From the NCBI GenBank assembly GCA_037962975.1, contig CM075674.1, positions 85,762,501 through 85,826,500 on the forward strand: a stretch of 64,000 nucleotides of DNA. Direction: 5' to 3'. Shown here piece by piece: positions 47,804-59,565 of this stretch (the stretch's first letter is position 1; every line of letters begins with the position of its first letter). The position numbers and the translations under genes are program-made. The DNA comes from Clitoria ternatea (Eukaryota; Streptophyta; Magnoliopsida; Fabales; Fabaceae). The notes under the pieces are model-generated. The model made no database searches. It was not told the origin of the DNA and saw only the letters and a program-made list of their open reading frames with translations.

Positions 47804-50054
47804 ATGGAGGAGACGAAGGAAGTGAGACTGAAACCAATGGAAGCAACTCCTTCAACCTTTAAAAACTACGGTCAAGTCATCGAAGCTTCGCCGGACGGCC
47901 AGGGATTTGGACCCCACGATGCTCAACTCGACCTTACCCAAGGAATTCCCAGGTTTCATCTTTCCACTCACCCTTTTTTGCCTCTTGTGTTTTTCACCTT
48001 TCTTTTGAGTTCTAATCTAATCATTTTTCTTTTTCTTTTTCTTTCTCAAAATAATCGAAGAACATGCGCGGCCCTTGTCATTTTACACCCAGTATACCTT
48101 AGTGTGTGTTTGGGTGGAGAATTTTAGAATTGTTAAACTAATAATTGAGTGTGATTATAAAGAGAGTCTAATGTTTAGGGAATTATAGATTGTAATATAA
48201 GATGAGTTAAATAAAAAAAGAGGAATTTTAAAATTCTCTCATGTAGGAGTATCATTTTAAATTCCTCTCGTTTATACTGTTTAGTAGTTATATGATAGAT
48301 AGTTCCTTAGTTCACCTGATTCGTGCCATGCAATAGATTCAGCTTGCAGGTAAATTTCTTCACCTATAATTACTATCAATAAAGCATATATAGAACTGGG
48401 AAAATTTTCTTAAACCAATGTTTATCAATAACTCCCAAGAATCATGACGAAGTAACTCGGATTGAATTGAGGTAAAATCTCCTTCTAAATGATTAACTTG
48501 ATCTCGACTATGCCACCAAAGATAAGATGGATCAGTGACAAATAAAACCAACCTGGAATGGCATACAACCAATCTCTCTTCAGCCTTAATCCAAAACTTT
48601 TTCCTTCAAACATGCAAAGATGTTTTTGTTTCAGAGAAAAAGTGAGAGTTATATGATCTTCTGGGTTGAAACAAACTGACATTACACGTCAAATGAAAAA
48701 GGGACTGACAACAACATGCACTGTGGTATTAACTTATAATTATGAGTTCAAATTATTTAAAACTAATTTGCGTACACAAATTAATTCAGGTACCAAATTG
48801 CAAATGCCGGATATGTTTAAGGACTAAATTGCCTATTTACTCATTTCTGAAGGGTAAAACCTGTACTTATGATCAAACTTTAAATACTATTAATAGTTAC
48901 ATTATATTTTATTAATCTATGACTTTGCCAAACTTAAATCTATAGAGATGAGTTGACTGTTTTATCCAATGTTATGGTATTATCTTGCTGTTCAGATTGT
49001 ATTATGATAACATTGAGTACACAAAGTTTTTCGTTTTCTTTTTCTTTTTCTTCTTGCTTTTTCTGTTCAGATTGTATTATGATAACAGGTACACAAAGTT
49101 ATACTTTTCTTTTTCTTCCTTTTATTGTTATAGATAAATTTGAGGTATCTTGTGCTCAAAAGAGAAAACAAAATCTGCTTTATTATCCTAAAATTACCCC
49201 AGAATATAACCACGAAGCGAATTTGGGAGGCATAGGACCTTTGGAATTCATTATGAAAACTTCACGAAATCTGTTTTTCTATGTGTAGTTATTTTGCTTG
49301 CATATGTATTAGATTCCTTAATTTCAATTGACTTGGAGCTCCAGTTAATGAAATTACTGTGTATTTGATAGGTTCTACATTATGCATCTTGAAAATCGGC
49401 CGCTCAAGTTTTCTAGTATTACACATCACGCAAGTGTGACTCAGTGCCTGGGGTCTATTGGTGGTCATGTTTGGTATCTTGGGGTAGCCAAGCCATCCAT
49501 TGTTGATTCAAACGAAATCAAGGATGACCCAGGCGGCAAAAAGATTGTGCAGTCGCGTAGTGGTCATTCATATGTGCCTCCTAACATTGAGGATGTCCAA
49601 GTTTTCAAGGTTGCGGGTTCCAAATTTCTCAAGCTTAATCGTGGAACATGGCATGCTGGTCCTATATTTAAGGCAGATACAATGGACTTTTACAACCTAG
49701 AACTCAGCAATACAAACGTAAGTTTTTCATCTTCCCTTTTCCGTGCCAAGGTACATGCATTCTGGTTTATTTGCAATGTGATCCATAGATCCTGGAAATA
49801 CTATTTCCTTTCTTTCTTTTCTTATTTAACTTCTAAACTTGTTGATAATTTTGTGGAATGGCTCCAAAAAACAACAAGAACAATACTTTGTTTAGTTTTT
49901 TTTGGTGTTCTCATTCATGCAGAAGTTAGCCTGTATTCATTTTTTTAATGTTTTAGCATGCTGATTTGGCTTTCCACCCTATGTACAGGTGATTGATCAT
50001 ACCACACATCACTTTAAGAAGGAGAACGGGGTGATCTTTTTAATTGATGAGTAA
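47804..50054 (+). CDS. AllA-type ureidoglycolate lyase/hydrolase family protein (3 exons, 186 aa)
   Basis: Exons 47,804-47,952, 49,372-49,717 and 49,989-50,054 join in frame across GT...AG borders to give 186 residues. The protein starts MEETKEVRLKPMEATPSTF and ends HHFKKENGVIFLIDE. It includes KNYGQVIEAS, FYIMHLENRPLKFSSITHH, CLGSIGGHVWYLGVAKPS and LNRGTWHAGPIF, the cupin-like fold of PF04115 with HH and W-HAG motifs. Bacterial AllA releases urea from ureidoglycolate to give glyoxylate, the end of allantoin breakdown. In plants the proven step is a different enzyme, ureidoglycolate amidohydrolase, so the reaction here is not certain. There is no clear targeting peptide, so it is likely cytosolic. 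Nothing in the frame is broken. Confidence 0.9.
48985..49105. repeat. Short direct duplication in intron 1 of the AllA-family gene
   Basis: CTGTTCAGATTGTATTATGA plus about 20 following bases occurs twice, about 75 bases apart, separated by a TTTTTCTTTTTC tract. Confidence 0.8.
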
Positions 50055-50830
50055 ATTGACAACTTCAGCTGATACTGTATAGTTACTTATGCCACTAAAT
50101 GGACAAATGTCATTTATGTAGTTTATGGGAGCTTCGGCTTTGTGCTTCATACAGTGCATGAGCCACATTTCGTTTCACTTTTGGTGTTCCGAGTGAGATA
50201 CTTGACGGTTCACCTAAAAATAATAAAATATCCTCATTTCGTATTTGCATTTTCTGTGTTTTAATCAATATATCTGTGATCATCAAAGGCATAGGATTAC
50301 AGGTAGGTGAGTTTAGAGTTCTAATTAAACATATGGTTTGGAGTTTGTATTCCTAAAAGTATAATTGCATTGAATTTTTTAGTAATTTTTTTATTCTTCA
50401 GAGTGATCTTATGTAGCTCAAATCCTTAGTGAAACTCTAAAAGAGGAATGAGAAGAAAGGGGTGCATGGATGAGAGCATTATATGCTATTATTAATGAGG
50501 TAATAAGACATGAAGTTACCTAAATTTTAAACAATAACAAAAGTCAAAGTTTTTCTTAGGAAGGAATATTTGACAATGAAATTACATTATTTATCAGATG
50601 GGGCTATGCCCATGAGGTAATTAATAAGACTAAAGAAGGCTTTGTGAACCCAAGGAGAATATCCTTTGCTATGATTATAAATTATAATCAATTAAAAAGA
50701 TAAATATTAAAATAAAATAAAAATACCTTGTGTTTATATTATATAATAGGGAAAAAATGTCATTTTTTAAATATTTTATGGAACTAATTTCCATATGAGG
50801 TATAATTGGATAGTGGATATAGTTTAAAAT
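50055..50830. other. 3' flank of the AllA-family gene
   Basis: Non-coding; I see no gene. It probably includes the 3' untranslated region. Confidence 0.5.
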
Positions 50831-50838
50831 GTTTGAAC

Positions 50839-51356
50839 CAGTGTTTTAAAAGCCGGGTCGGTAATTGAACCGGTGAAGGTATTGGTTCGTGGTTCATTGG
50901 TTCAACCGTGGTTGAACTGTAATTGAATCGTGGTCGAACCGATCAAATAAAATATATGTTTTTAATATAATATAATATAATTTTTGATATATTAACAAGA
51001 AATTATATAAAAGTTAAATTAACCAAGGATTATATTACATGTTTTATATGATTAAAAAATCATAATAAATAAAAATATGTAAATATTATATATAAGTTAT
51101 TTATTTATTTATAAATATTTTAATAGATTTTTAAAAAAATAGCAAAAAAAATTTTAAAAAATTTTAGAAATCTCAACCGGTTTTCAATACTAGTTTTCAA
51201 CCAATTTTGACTGATTTGTGACCACTTTTAACCGATTCTGAGATATCTTAATTTTTCTCCTTATCCGGACCAGTACCCTTATCGGTTTAAACCCTAAACA
51301 CTTATCGGTTCCCGGTCCAACCGGTCAAACCAGCCGATCTGATTTTTACAACTATG
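50839..51356. mobile_element. hAT-like miniature element (518 bp)
   Basis: The left end is CAGTGTTTTAAAAGCCGG and the right end, read inward, is CATAGTTGTAAAAATCAG. The flanks are GTTTGAAC (50,831-50,838) and TTTTGAAC (51,357-51,364), an 8-bp duplication with one change. The arms are full of AACCGG/CCGGTT words on both sides of an AT-rich core. It has no coding capacity. Confidence 0.8.
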
Positions 51357-51364
51357 TTTTGAAC

Positions 51365-52048
51365 TAGAATATGTAATTGTCACCGAGTTTTATTAACATA
51401 TATTTTAATTTTAAAATTTTCCAATAAATGATATTAAAAAAGACGAGTTAGTTCTCAACAAAGACATGATAACAAGAGTTTATGGTCGGTTTTGTTAGGT
51501 CGTGTACTTTCAATTTTATATGTAGTTCGTACATAATTTAAGTTTATTTTTTATCGTAAATTCTAAAAGTTGTTTTCTGTTCAACAAATTTGATTGTGTC
51601 CATCAAGACTAGTATAGTTTGTGTACGATATATAAATATAATTTGATTTTTCACATTATTTTAAAATTTTAAATATACTAAAGACATTAAAGTTAATTAT
51701 CTGTGAGAAAAAATTTAAAATTTTATTCTAATCTTAAATTTAAGTTTAAAACAATGCTTCGCAGGAGCACATATTAAAGTCGTTCACAATCATTTCAACC
51801 TATATTATGACAGGAAACCAGAAACTAATATGATCCAAAAAATACTCATTGTCAAGTTTTTACAGCAAAGAATTTCAAAACGGGTACTTGGCAAAATTGT
51901 TAAACTAGCATTTACAAATCACGAGATTACACAGATTTTCATCAATGACCTGAACTTGTTCTATCTTTAAAAACAGAAACGTATTGGTAATAATTATTTG
52001 AACCTTCCGCAGAAGTTGCTGCTCTATCTGGTATTTTCCCCATAATGC
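51365..52048. other. Downstream flank of GET4
   Basis: AT-rich and non-coding. It probably contains the 3' untranslated region of GET4, which is transcribed leftward. Confidence 0.5.
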
Positions 52049-55000
52049 TTTACTCGGCCCCCATCAACTGCATAATAAGAAATTAACATACATGTTTATT
52101 ATTATGAGACTTTTCATACTCAAAAGTCAAAAAATATGCCAAGGTGGTCAATATCAAAGGTTTATCTATCATATACAATCTTACAATGGATAAGGAACCA
52201 AAAGTGGAAAGTTTCTATTGAAAATTAACATAAATACACTCCCATGTGATTTTCAAAACAAAATCAACACAATTTTCAATAAAATTTTCACTTTTGATTT
52301 TTTATCCTGTGCAATATACAGGTTAGATAAATCCTAATATCAAACTATTGAAATGTTTCGGTAGTCACCTTGAATATATCTCCAAACATCCCCATAGGGT
52401 TCCTTCGCTGTACTCCAAAGAACTTCTCTGCGATGTCATCTAGCATCTGAATCACAGTTAATCACGTTAAAAGCAAGTACATCGCTTGAAACTTTAGTTT
52501 CATGCAAAAAGAATAATACATCTTTATAGATGTATTTGCTAATTGGTATCTACAAACAACAGAAAGGAAAATAAAACATATGACTTGATATTATAAGTTA
52601 TCTGACCTCATTGAACGTAGGTTCCCTTTCAATACTTGCCTTAAAATTTGCTCTCAACATACTAAAGAGAGGTAAAGCATCTCTCTCCAACCTGCATAAC
52701 AAAATACATGGCATTATTGGCAAGCAACATTATAGCATGCAACAATAATTGCTGCTGTCACAATAGAAAACTCTTCTTCCAACCAGTGTTATTAAATAGT
52801 AGTAGCAGATTATTGCGGCGAGCTAAAAACACTTTATAAAAGTTATAATGGACACTATTACAGGGTGGGTATGACGGACAATTAAACTGCATAATTTTAT
52901 AAATAACTTTAAAAAAAGCATACCATTGTAGCAAAATGTCATCCACAAGTATTAAAATCAATCACCAATAACAAAATCAAGCAAAAATCTCAAAATAACA
53001 TCCAAATACTAAACAAACGTAAAGAAATCATTATAATTAGAGAAAACATAAAAAAAGAGAGTAAGGCAAGATTCAAGAACTAACAACACTGATGTTTTAC
53101 ATAAAAATTATAGAAACAGTAACAGTATAAAAAATTAAGAGATTATGAAGAGTATTTTGCTAGAGCAACAAAACAAAACAGAGGGTATGGATTTAAACAG
53201 CACTATTTTTTTAAAAACAGAGTAGGAATAATATAACCAAAAAAAACAGCGAAGCAGAAAGAAGACTAAATGAAGAGAGTAGAGGACCGAAGAAGAGGAA
53301 GAACCTCGCCAGAAAGCTCAGAGGAGAAGGTTGTTTGAAAAAACTTAAAACAGTCACCGGAGTGGTCAACGCAGACTTTAAAGCTGCTGTCGTCGATCAG
53401 CCACCCTAAAGAAGGTTGTCAGAGAAAGTGGGTCAACCTGAATGGGGTGGGAGTGGATGAAACAGAGAGGGGACGTGAGAGACTCTGTGCACGGGAATGA
53501 TTGAGAGGCTATAAGAGAGTGGGAAAACCTATTTTTTGGGGGCTTTAACATGACCTGACCCATTAAAAGCCCAACAGCAAAATAAGGCATGGCACCGCCA
53601 TGACCGCATTGGAGATCAAGGACGATATTTTCCGTCGTGGATTGTGGCTGAGCCCCAAACTGCAGTGTCACGGCGCCATAACCGCCACTTGATAACACTG
53701 CTTCCAATTAAGCATGTTTAGTACTAACAGAGTTTCTCCATTACTTACAATTTATTATATTTTTATCTATTACATGTTACCATGGGCACTTTGCTTCACT
53801 TATAGCAAGTGAAAACAAAGTGGTACATGTCTCTTATGACAGCAGAATAAGTTGCATAATTTTAGTTTGCTTTATTTGCTTCTGTTTAAAGGAATAGAGC
53901 CATGTATGTATAATGAAATTAACACTCTTTTGTACAAGTGGAGTTTTCAAATCCTGTAATAGATAAAATTCAAAAGCAAACAATCAAATATTATTCAAAT
54001 CATAGTGCTTCTAGTTCCACTCAAATCTATTGGAGTAATGCATGATGTCCCTTCACTATGTCTGCATTCAGAACAGAAATTGATCAATTTATCAGCTGAA
54101 TAAGAAAAAGAACTCACGTTTGCAAAAGAAATTTGATGAACTGCATCAACTCTGTCTTAGGAAACTCAACCTCAGCTGATTCAATTAGCTTCTGTATCTC
54201 CTCTATTAGTATGTTTGCATCTTTCAAATTACCAAAAGATAAATACCTAGCAGGCAATGATTGAGCAATTCCTCAGTTTGAAGTCTAGTTGAAAATATAC
54301 ATGCAATAACAGGTAAAGGACATTAACCAAACAAAACAAGAACTTTAAATTTAAAAATGTCAGAATCATCAAAAAGGTCAATGCATGCCGTTACTCATGA
54401 ATTGTCATCTAGGATTCCCCCTAAAGGACATTAGTAGGGATGTCGTATAAGACAACTAAAGTGAAAATTCTCCTGAATTATCACATAGATATAACAAAAC
54501 AGGGTGGATAGCTTAGGACTGATTCTACTATCTTATTTCTTCAAAGTTAGTTTTAATTACAAGAAACAATCTCCTAATCTTGCATTCTGTGACCTGAATT
54601 AGAAGTGCTAGTTTTGACAATGAAAAGTTGCTGCTATGATATAGTGCAAAATACAAAAAGGTATTTGAGCCTAGTTAAGATGCATCCAGAAGCAATGGAA
54701 TTTATAATGAGAATATCTACGCATATAGTAGTAATGAAATAAGCAAACACTTGAATTTCATTGGATTATAAACGGTTACTTGGGTATCAAAAAAGTAGCC
54801 TGGGTATTCAATAGAAAGAACAACATGATAATATTGCCAGGGAGTTCCAAGAGAAAATTATGTTCTAAAATGCTTTTACCTTAAAACTGCCCGAGCAATG
54901 GCCAAATCGTCTTCACCAGGATAACACTACAATATTTGAAAAAATATATCAGTTGAACCCTCCGAAAACTGTCAAAAACAAATGAATCCCTCAGTTACCT

Positions 55001-58000
55001 CTTCCAATTTTGTTTGAGAATCACCCAATAATTTACTGTATGAATATGGCATAAATAAAATCATAACAGGTGTTGAACCAAGTTTTAGCAGAAAAAGTGA
55101 GATCAAAATTGCCTGGTATACTTTATGGAATTTTGAAAAGTTGAGCCAAATAACAAGGAATGAAAAGTTAAGATGCTGACCTTGCCCAAAAAGTTCACTA
55201 GAGTGGAAGCAAACTTCTTTGGATTATTTCCTTTCACAAAATGATATGTCACTTTAGCCATATCCTGCATGTAAAAAGCATATTGATATCCATTCACTGC
55301 AAATAAAGGTCATAATGCTTTTAAAAGCAAGTGAAGCATTTCATAGCATAAAGCCACTTCCATAGAGTAACCATTTAGTATGGTCATTGAGACTGGTGAC
55401 ATCGGATTGGACATTTTACTCTCTCACTAAGAAATTATCACTCTAGTTCCTAACTTTTAGAACCATAACTTTGGTAACTTTCAGTCTCTGAAATTACTTC
55501 TTGTCAATTAATTTAGTCCTTGAAATTGTTTGTACTCAATCAATTATGTCATTGAAGTCGGGGATGAAATTGATAGATGATAAGCAATTTCAGGAATTGA
55601 AGTGATGGTTTCCAAAAGTCAAGATGTATATTGATTGACAACAAAACGAACAATCACAGGAACTAAAGTGATGGTTTCTGTAAGTCATGGACTAAATTGC
55701 ACAATGATACCAATTTTCTTCTCATCCCATACCCAATTTTCTTTAGTTTTAACAGCTATCTAACTTCTCAGGCAAATGTCATTAAAAACTTCTCCAATCA
55801 GAACCCTAATTGTTCCCTGCTAGATTATTCCTTAAATCCTTCAAATTCAAATTCTTATGCAGAACAAGAAGCAACCATCAATTTGACCCTGCAAACATCC
55901 ACACCATGGCTTCAATATTCCCCAAATCCTCACTTACAAGTTCACCATTAAATCTTTAATCTACCCATTACCAACATGATTACACCCAAGTTAACCCTAA
56001 AGCCAACACAGTAAATTTTCTTAAATGTTAACACTATGGTTTACTATTTTCCATCTACCAAAAATCAAAGATAAGAAAAGAGTTCATACAAATGTTGGTT
56101 AAAGAAATTCCTGAAACAAACACCGGAGCATATAGATTCAAGAAAAGCTACAGTAAAGATGTACTTGATGCACCACTGCAAAACTTACCACCTCTGGACT
56201 TTCAGAAAATATGTATTCAGCTAGCATGATGTGTAGCTCTGGAGATCCATTTCTATTTTCTCCATTTTCAGCAGACCACCTGAACACAATAGCAGAGAAG
56301 TTAAAAATATTATCTTAAGGAACAAACGATCATAATAAAAATGGGCGCCCTAGTGCAGTCCTACCATGTACTGGGGTTTGGAGAATGGGGACATTATCCC
56401 CACAAGCGGAGAGTCAATACAAAGTCAAAACCTTTCCAACATGCCCTCTACTTACAAAATACATAACTCCTATGATTCAATCAACTATTGTTTCCCTCTC
56501 AAATCTTTATTCCCTGCAACTCTCTGCCTCCAACTTCCACATTCTCCTATTATGTACAAACAAGATCCTACCAACTTTCTCTAGTAACAGTCATAATCCC
56601 AAATTAAAATCACAAACACATTTTTAAAAAAATTCATGTTAAGTCTCACTTGATTGCTGCTTTTAAGAATGAGGAGCAGCCCTCAACACGTATCTTTGCA
56701 CACCCAATGTTGTCAGAAAGCTTCTGCATGTCGTCAACATCCCACAGGTGTTGTGGCAATGGAACCCTAGGAAATAGCTTGTAGATTTTCTTGAGACGAT
56801 CTACCATGAAAATTTTTAAGTAATTAGCAACACGGAGTTTTTCATGATTAAATACTGTATGAATCCAAATAAGAAGAATAAATATTTGTGCAAGTAAATG
56901 ATAATTACAAATTAAGAATTCCCATGCAATTAGTAAGAAAGCATTGCATCACAAATAAACCAAAAAAATACCCATAATAAAAAAACTGTGATGAACGGGA
57001 TAAGAACGCACCAAGAATTTCATCATCATATGGAACTTTCCCTTTCCCTAATGTCTCCACATACAATGATGCTAGCTCGGCTCCACAAGTAACCTTAGAT
57101 AAAGAGAAAAGAAGTCTTAAACTATGCTGTTTGTCAAGTGCACGAATATTTTTGTGTATAAATATTTTTTGGTAAATGGGAAATAAGAACAAAAACAAAA
57201 CATCTATAAATTAAAATATCTTAATGATGAATACAAAAAACACATTTTAAAAAATTAATTTGAATTCATAAATCAAAATGTTAAAAAGATTCCATGTTCT
57301 CCAGCCATGCATTTTCTTTTCTCTCAATGAATTGTTTTTTTTAAGGAAAATGCAATTAGTAATTTTACCAACACATACTTTCAGATGTCTTAGATCAGCA
57401 ATGACACCTAGTCTAGAGAGAAAAGGTAGCCAAATAAGTTAAGTCATTCAAAGCACAGCTCACGCCACAACTAAGAAGGAAACTTATTACAGGGACCTAT
57501 ATGGTGTGCTTGATTCGATTTTTGTTTAAAAGGATAAGGAGGGACTGTCAAGAGTTATTTACACACGCTGTTAAAAAAAGGTTATTTATAGATTTGCCAC
57601 CATAAAAACAAAAATGAAACTCTGAAAGCACGTTGAAGTTATTCTGATTGTCTTGTTTTTAAGGATTTTTTGTAACTGTTTTTCAAACTGAAAAGAAAGA
57701 AAAAACTTATCAAATAGCGCTTTTATTTTATTGTTTTACAAAACAAGTAACTGTAAAACATGGTAATCAAACGGCCCATCACAACCTTTCCACCCTATAG
57801 AAAAGGTTGCTATCAGCAGTTCAGCACAGCAACACTGTAGAATCCAGTAAGCAGTAACTACTCCTATATGCCAGAATAAAGATCATAAAGATTAAAAAAG
57901 TACATTTTGAAAAACATTGAAATAGAAAATGCAGAACCTGTCCATTAGACAATTGAATGCATGCTCCTGAATGTAGGATATCTAGTGCTTCAGAGTACCT

Positions 58001-59272
58001 CTGAGCAGATACATATCTGCAGCAAAGCATGTATGCTACATTAATGTCGACAACTCATCCAAAGAGTATGGAATGTGAATTAGTTAATGCAGTTTGTAGA
58101 TCAAAATAATGAAGCTTGGCAGGGAGGTTCATAAAACTTAACAAGCTCTGACATATGGATGACAACATGTACATTTTAGAGTTAAATAGACTTAAGTAGA
58201 GTTGCAAAAAAAAGAGATGTTCAAAGAGCAGAGGGTGAGATACATCATAAAAGAGGCCAGGAAAAACATCAATCAAAACATATAAGAAATAGACATCAAG
58301 TTAGCAATGACAAAGAATCCCCTGTGGAATAGCCATCGACAAATCCCTGTAGAGAAGATACCAGGGAAACAAAAAATATATTCCAGCAACCTTCTCCTAA
58401 AACTGTAAATACAACAAACTCAGTATGCACCGAAGATACCCTGAAACTACATTGTCCAGCTCCCAAAAGAAAAATAGAAACTATGTGATATTTATGGTAT
58501 CTCTATTCCATGCACTAAATCCTTTTACATTAATGCTAAAATTATCCTTCTCATGGAGCTGCAAATGATAAACTGGTAGCAGCTATTTTATTAATCTGCT
58601 ACTCCCTCCAGCTTGTAATCTTTCACTAAGTGAGCTAAATATCGTAAAGTGTACATTTCACATTGCAGATCAAAATAAGAACATATAGCAGATAAGTTAT
58701 GTTTCTTTTGAAGAATAAATAACAGAAATGAAGTATATGAACCTGGCACTAATAGATTTGTACATTTGTTGAGCTCCATAATAATTTCCCTCGTTTACAA
58801 CCTTGTCCAATTTTTCAATATTCTGCACTTCCCAACAAGAAAAAAAAAACATCACAACTTGATCCAAAGAAAAACCTCAAGACTTCAGAGGCAACTCTAC
58901 AAAGAGTTCTTATTACAAAATCTTTTATTTACTGAAATTTGAAACCTCAAAACTCACCTAGAAAAGAACCAAAACCTTCAGAAATATAGAAGAAACACAT
59001 CATAAGGAATCAAAACATGAATATTCATAAGGATTAAACTAAGAAGCACCACCATTCACTATTCATCACATTAATAATCAGCTAGTGCAACGTTGAACGT
59101 CACAGAAAACTAAAAATAAATAACCAGAGTTTATTGATAATAATAATAATAACAAAAGAAATATCGATTTAGATGAATCTGAGTAACGAAGTCGAAAAAT
59201 TAACAGATCGCAGATTTTGTTTACCTCATGAGCGGGAGGTAATTCGATTCTTCTGGATCTCTGTCGCGACAT
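52049..59272 (-). CDS. GET4: GET4, Golgi-to-ER traffic protein 4 homologue (12 exons, 323 aa)
   Basis: GET4 with GET5/BAG6-type partners hands tail-anchored proteins to the GET3 ATPase for insertion into the ER membrane; it acts in the cytosol. Twelve minus-strand exons join in frame: 59,272-59,225; 58,822-58,743; 58,016-57,938; 57,093-57,012; 56,800-56,650; 56,279-56,189; 55,264-55,181; 54,926-54,880; 54,246-54,118; 52,691-52,607; 52,446-52,369; 52,066-52,049. All introns begin GT and end AG. The protein runs from MSRQRSRRIELPPAHE to FKLMGAE, about the length of Arabidopsis At5g63220. Family blocks include YVSAQRYSEALDILHSGA, TCGAELASLYVETLGKGKVP, FVKGNNPKKFASTLVNFLGK and FFGVQRRNPMGMFGDIFK. 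No defect is seen. The start is the only ATG fitting the conserved N-terminus. It lies head to head with GATC, about 290 bases away. Confidence 0.95.
52784..53700. mobile_element. Non-autonomous hAT element (917 bp) in GET4 intron 9
   Basis: The left end is CAGTGTTATTAAATAG and the right end, read inward, is CAGTGTTATCAAGTGG. It is flanked by CTTCCAAC (52,776-52,783) and CTTCCAAT (53,701-53,708), an 8-bp duplication with one change. It has no transposase. GGCGCCAT/ACCGCCA words near the right end are shared with the hAT element at 9,676-13,289, so it is probably a derivative of the same family. Confidence 0.88.
55380..55700. repeat. MITE-like sequence in GET4 intron 6
   Basis: The stretch has the pattern of many small plant elements: 'aatttagtccttgaaattg' on the left and 'ggaactaaagtgatggtttc' and 'ggactaaattgcac' on the right, roughly inverted around a centre near 55,580. 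I could not fix its ends or a target duplication. Confidence 0.4.
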
Positions 59273-59565
59273 GACGACGACGAAGCTCTCTTCGTTCGTG
59301 CTGTTGCAAATGAAAAACGAAAGTGTGAATAAAATAGGAAAAGACAAAAAATACTCTATTTATAAAGGTACTAATAAGGGAATTTTGATTTTCTTAAGGG
59401 ACTAAATTGAAAATTAAATATTTTTCTTAACAACCTAGGAATTTTCAAAATAGTTTTTCTTATAGCAGAGCTTTACTTAGAGGAGCTTCTTTATCTTTAT
59501 CGTTATCGTTATCATATGCAAATGCAAATTCAGTGTTGTATAGAAGTAGTTGCTTTGGATTCCCA
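59273..59565. promoter_or_regulatory. Shared upstream region of GET4 and GATC
   Basis: About 290 bases separate the GET4 start codon (minus) from the first usable GATC Met codon (plus). Two divergent transcription units therefore share one short promoter region. An open frame in phase with GATC without ATG, reading SRALLRGASLSLSLSLS, covers 59,464-59,532 and looks like a former transit peptide. Confidence 0.55.
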
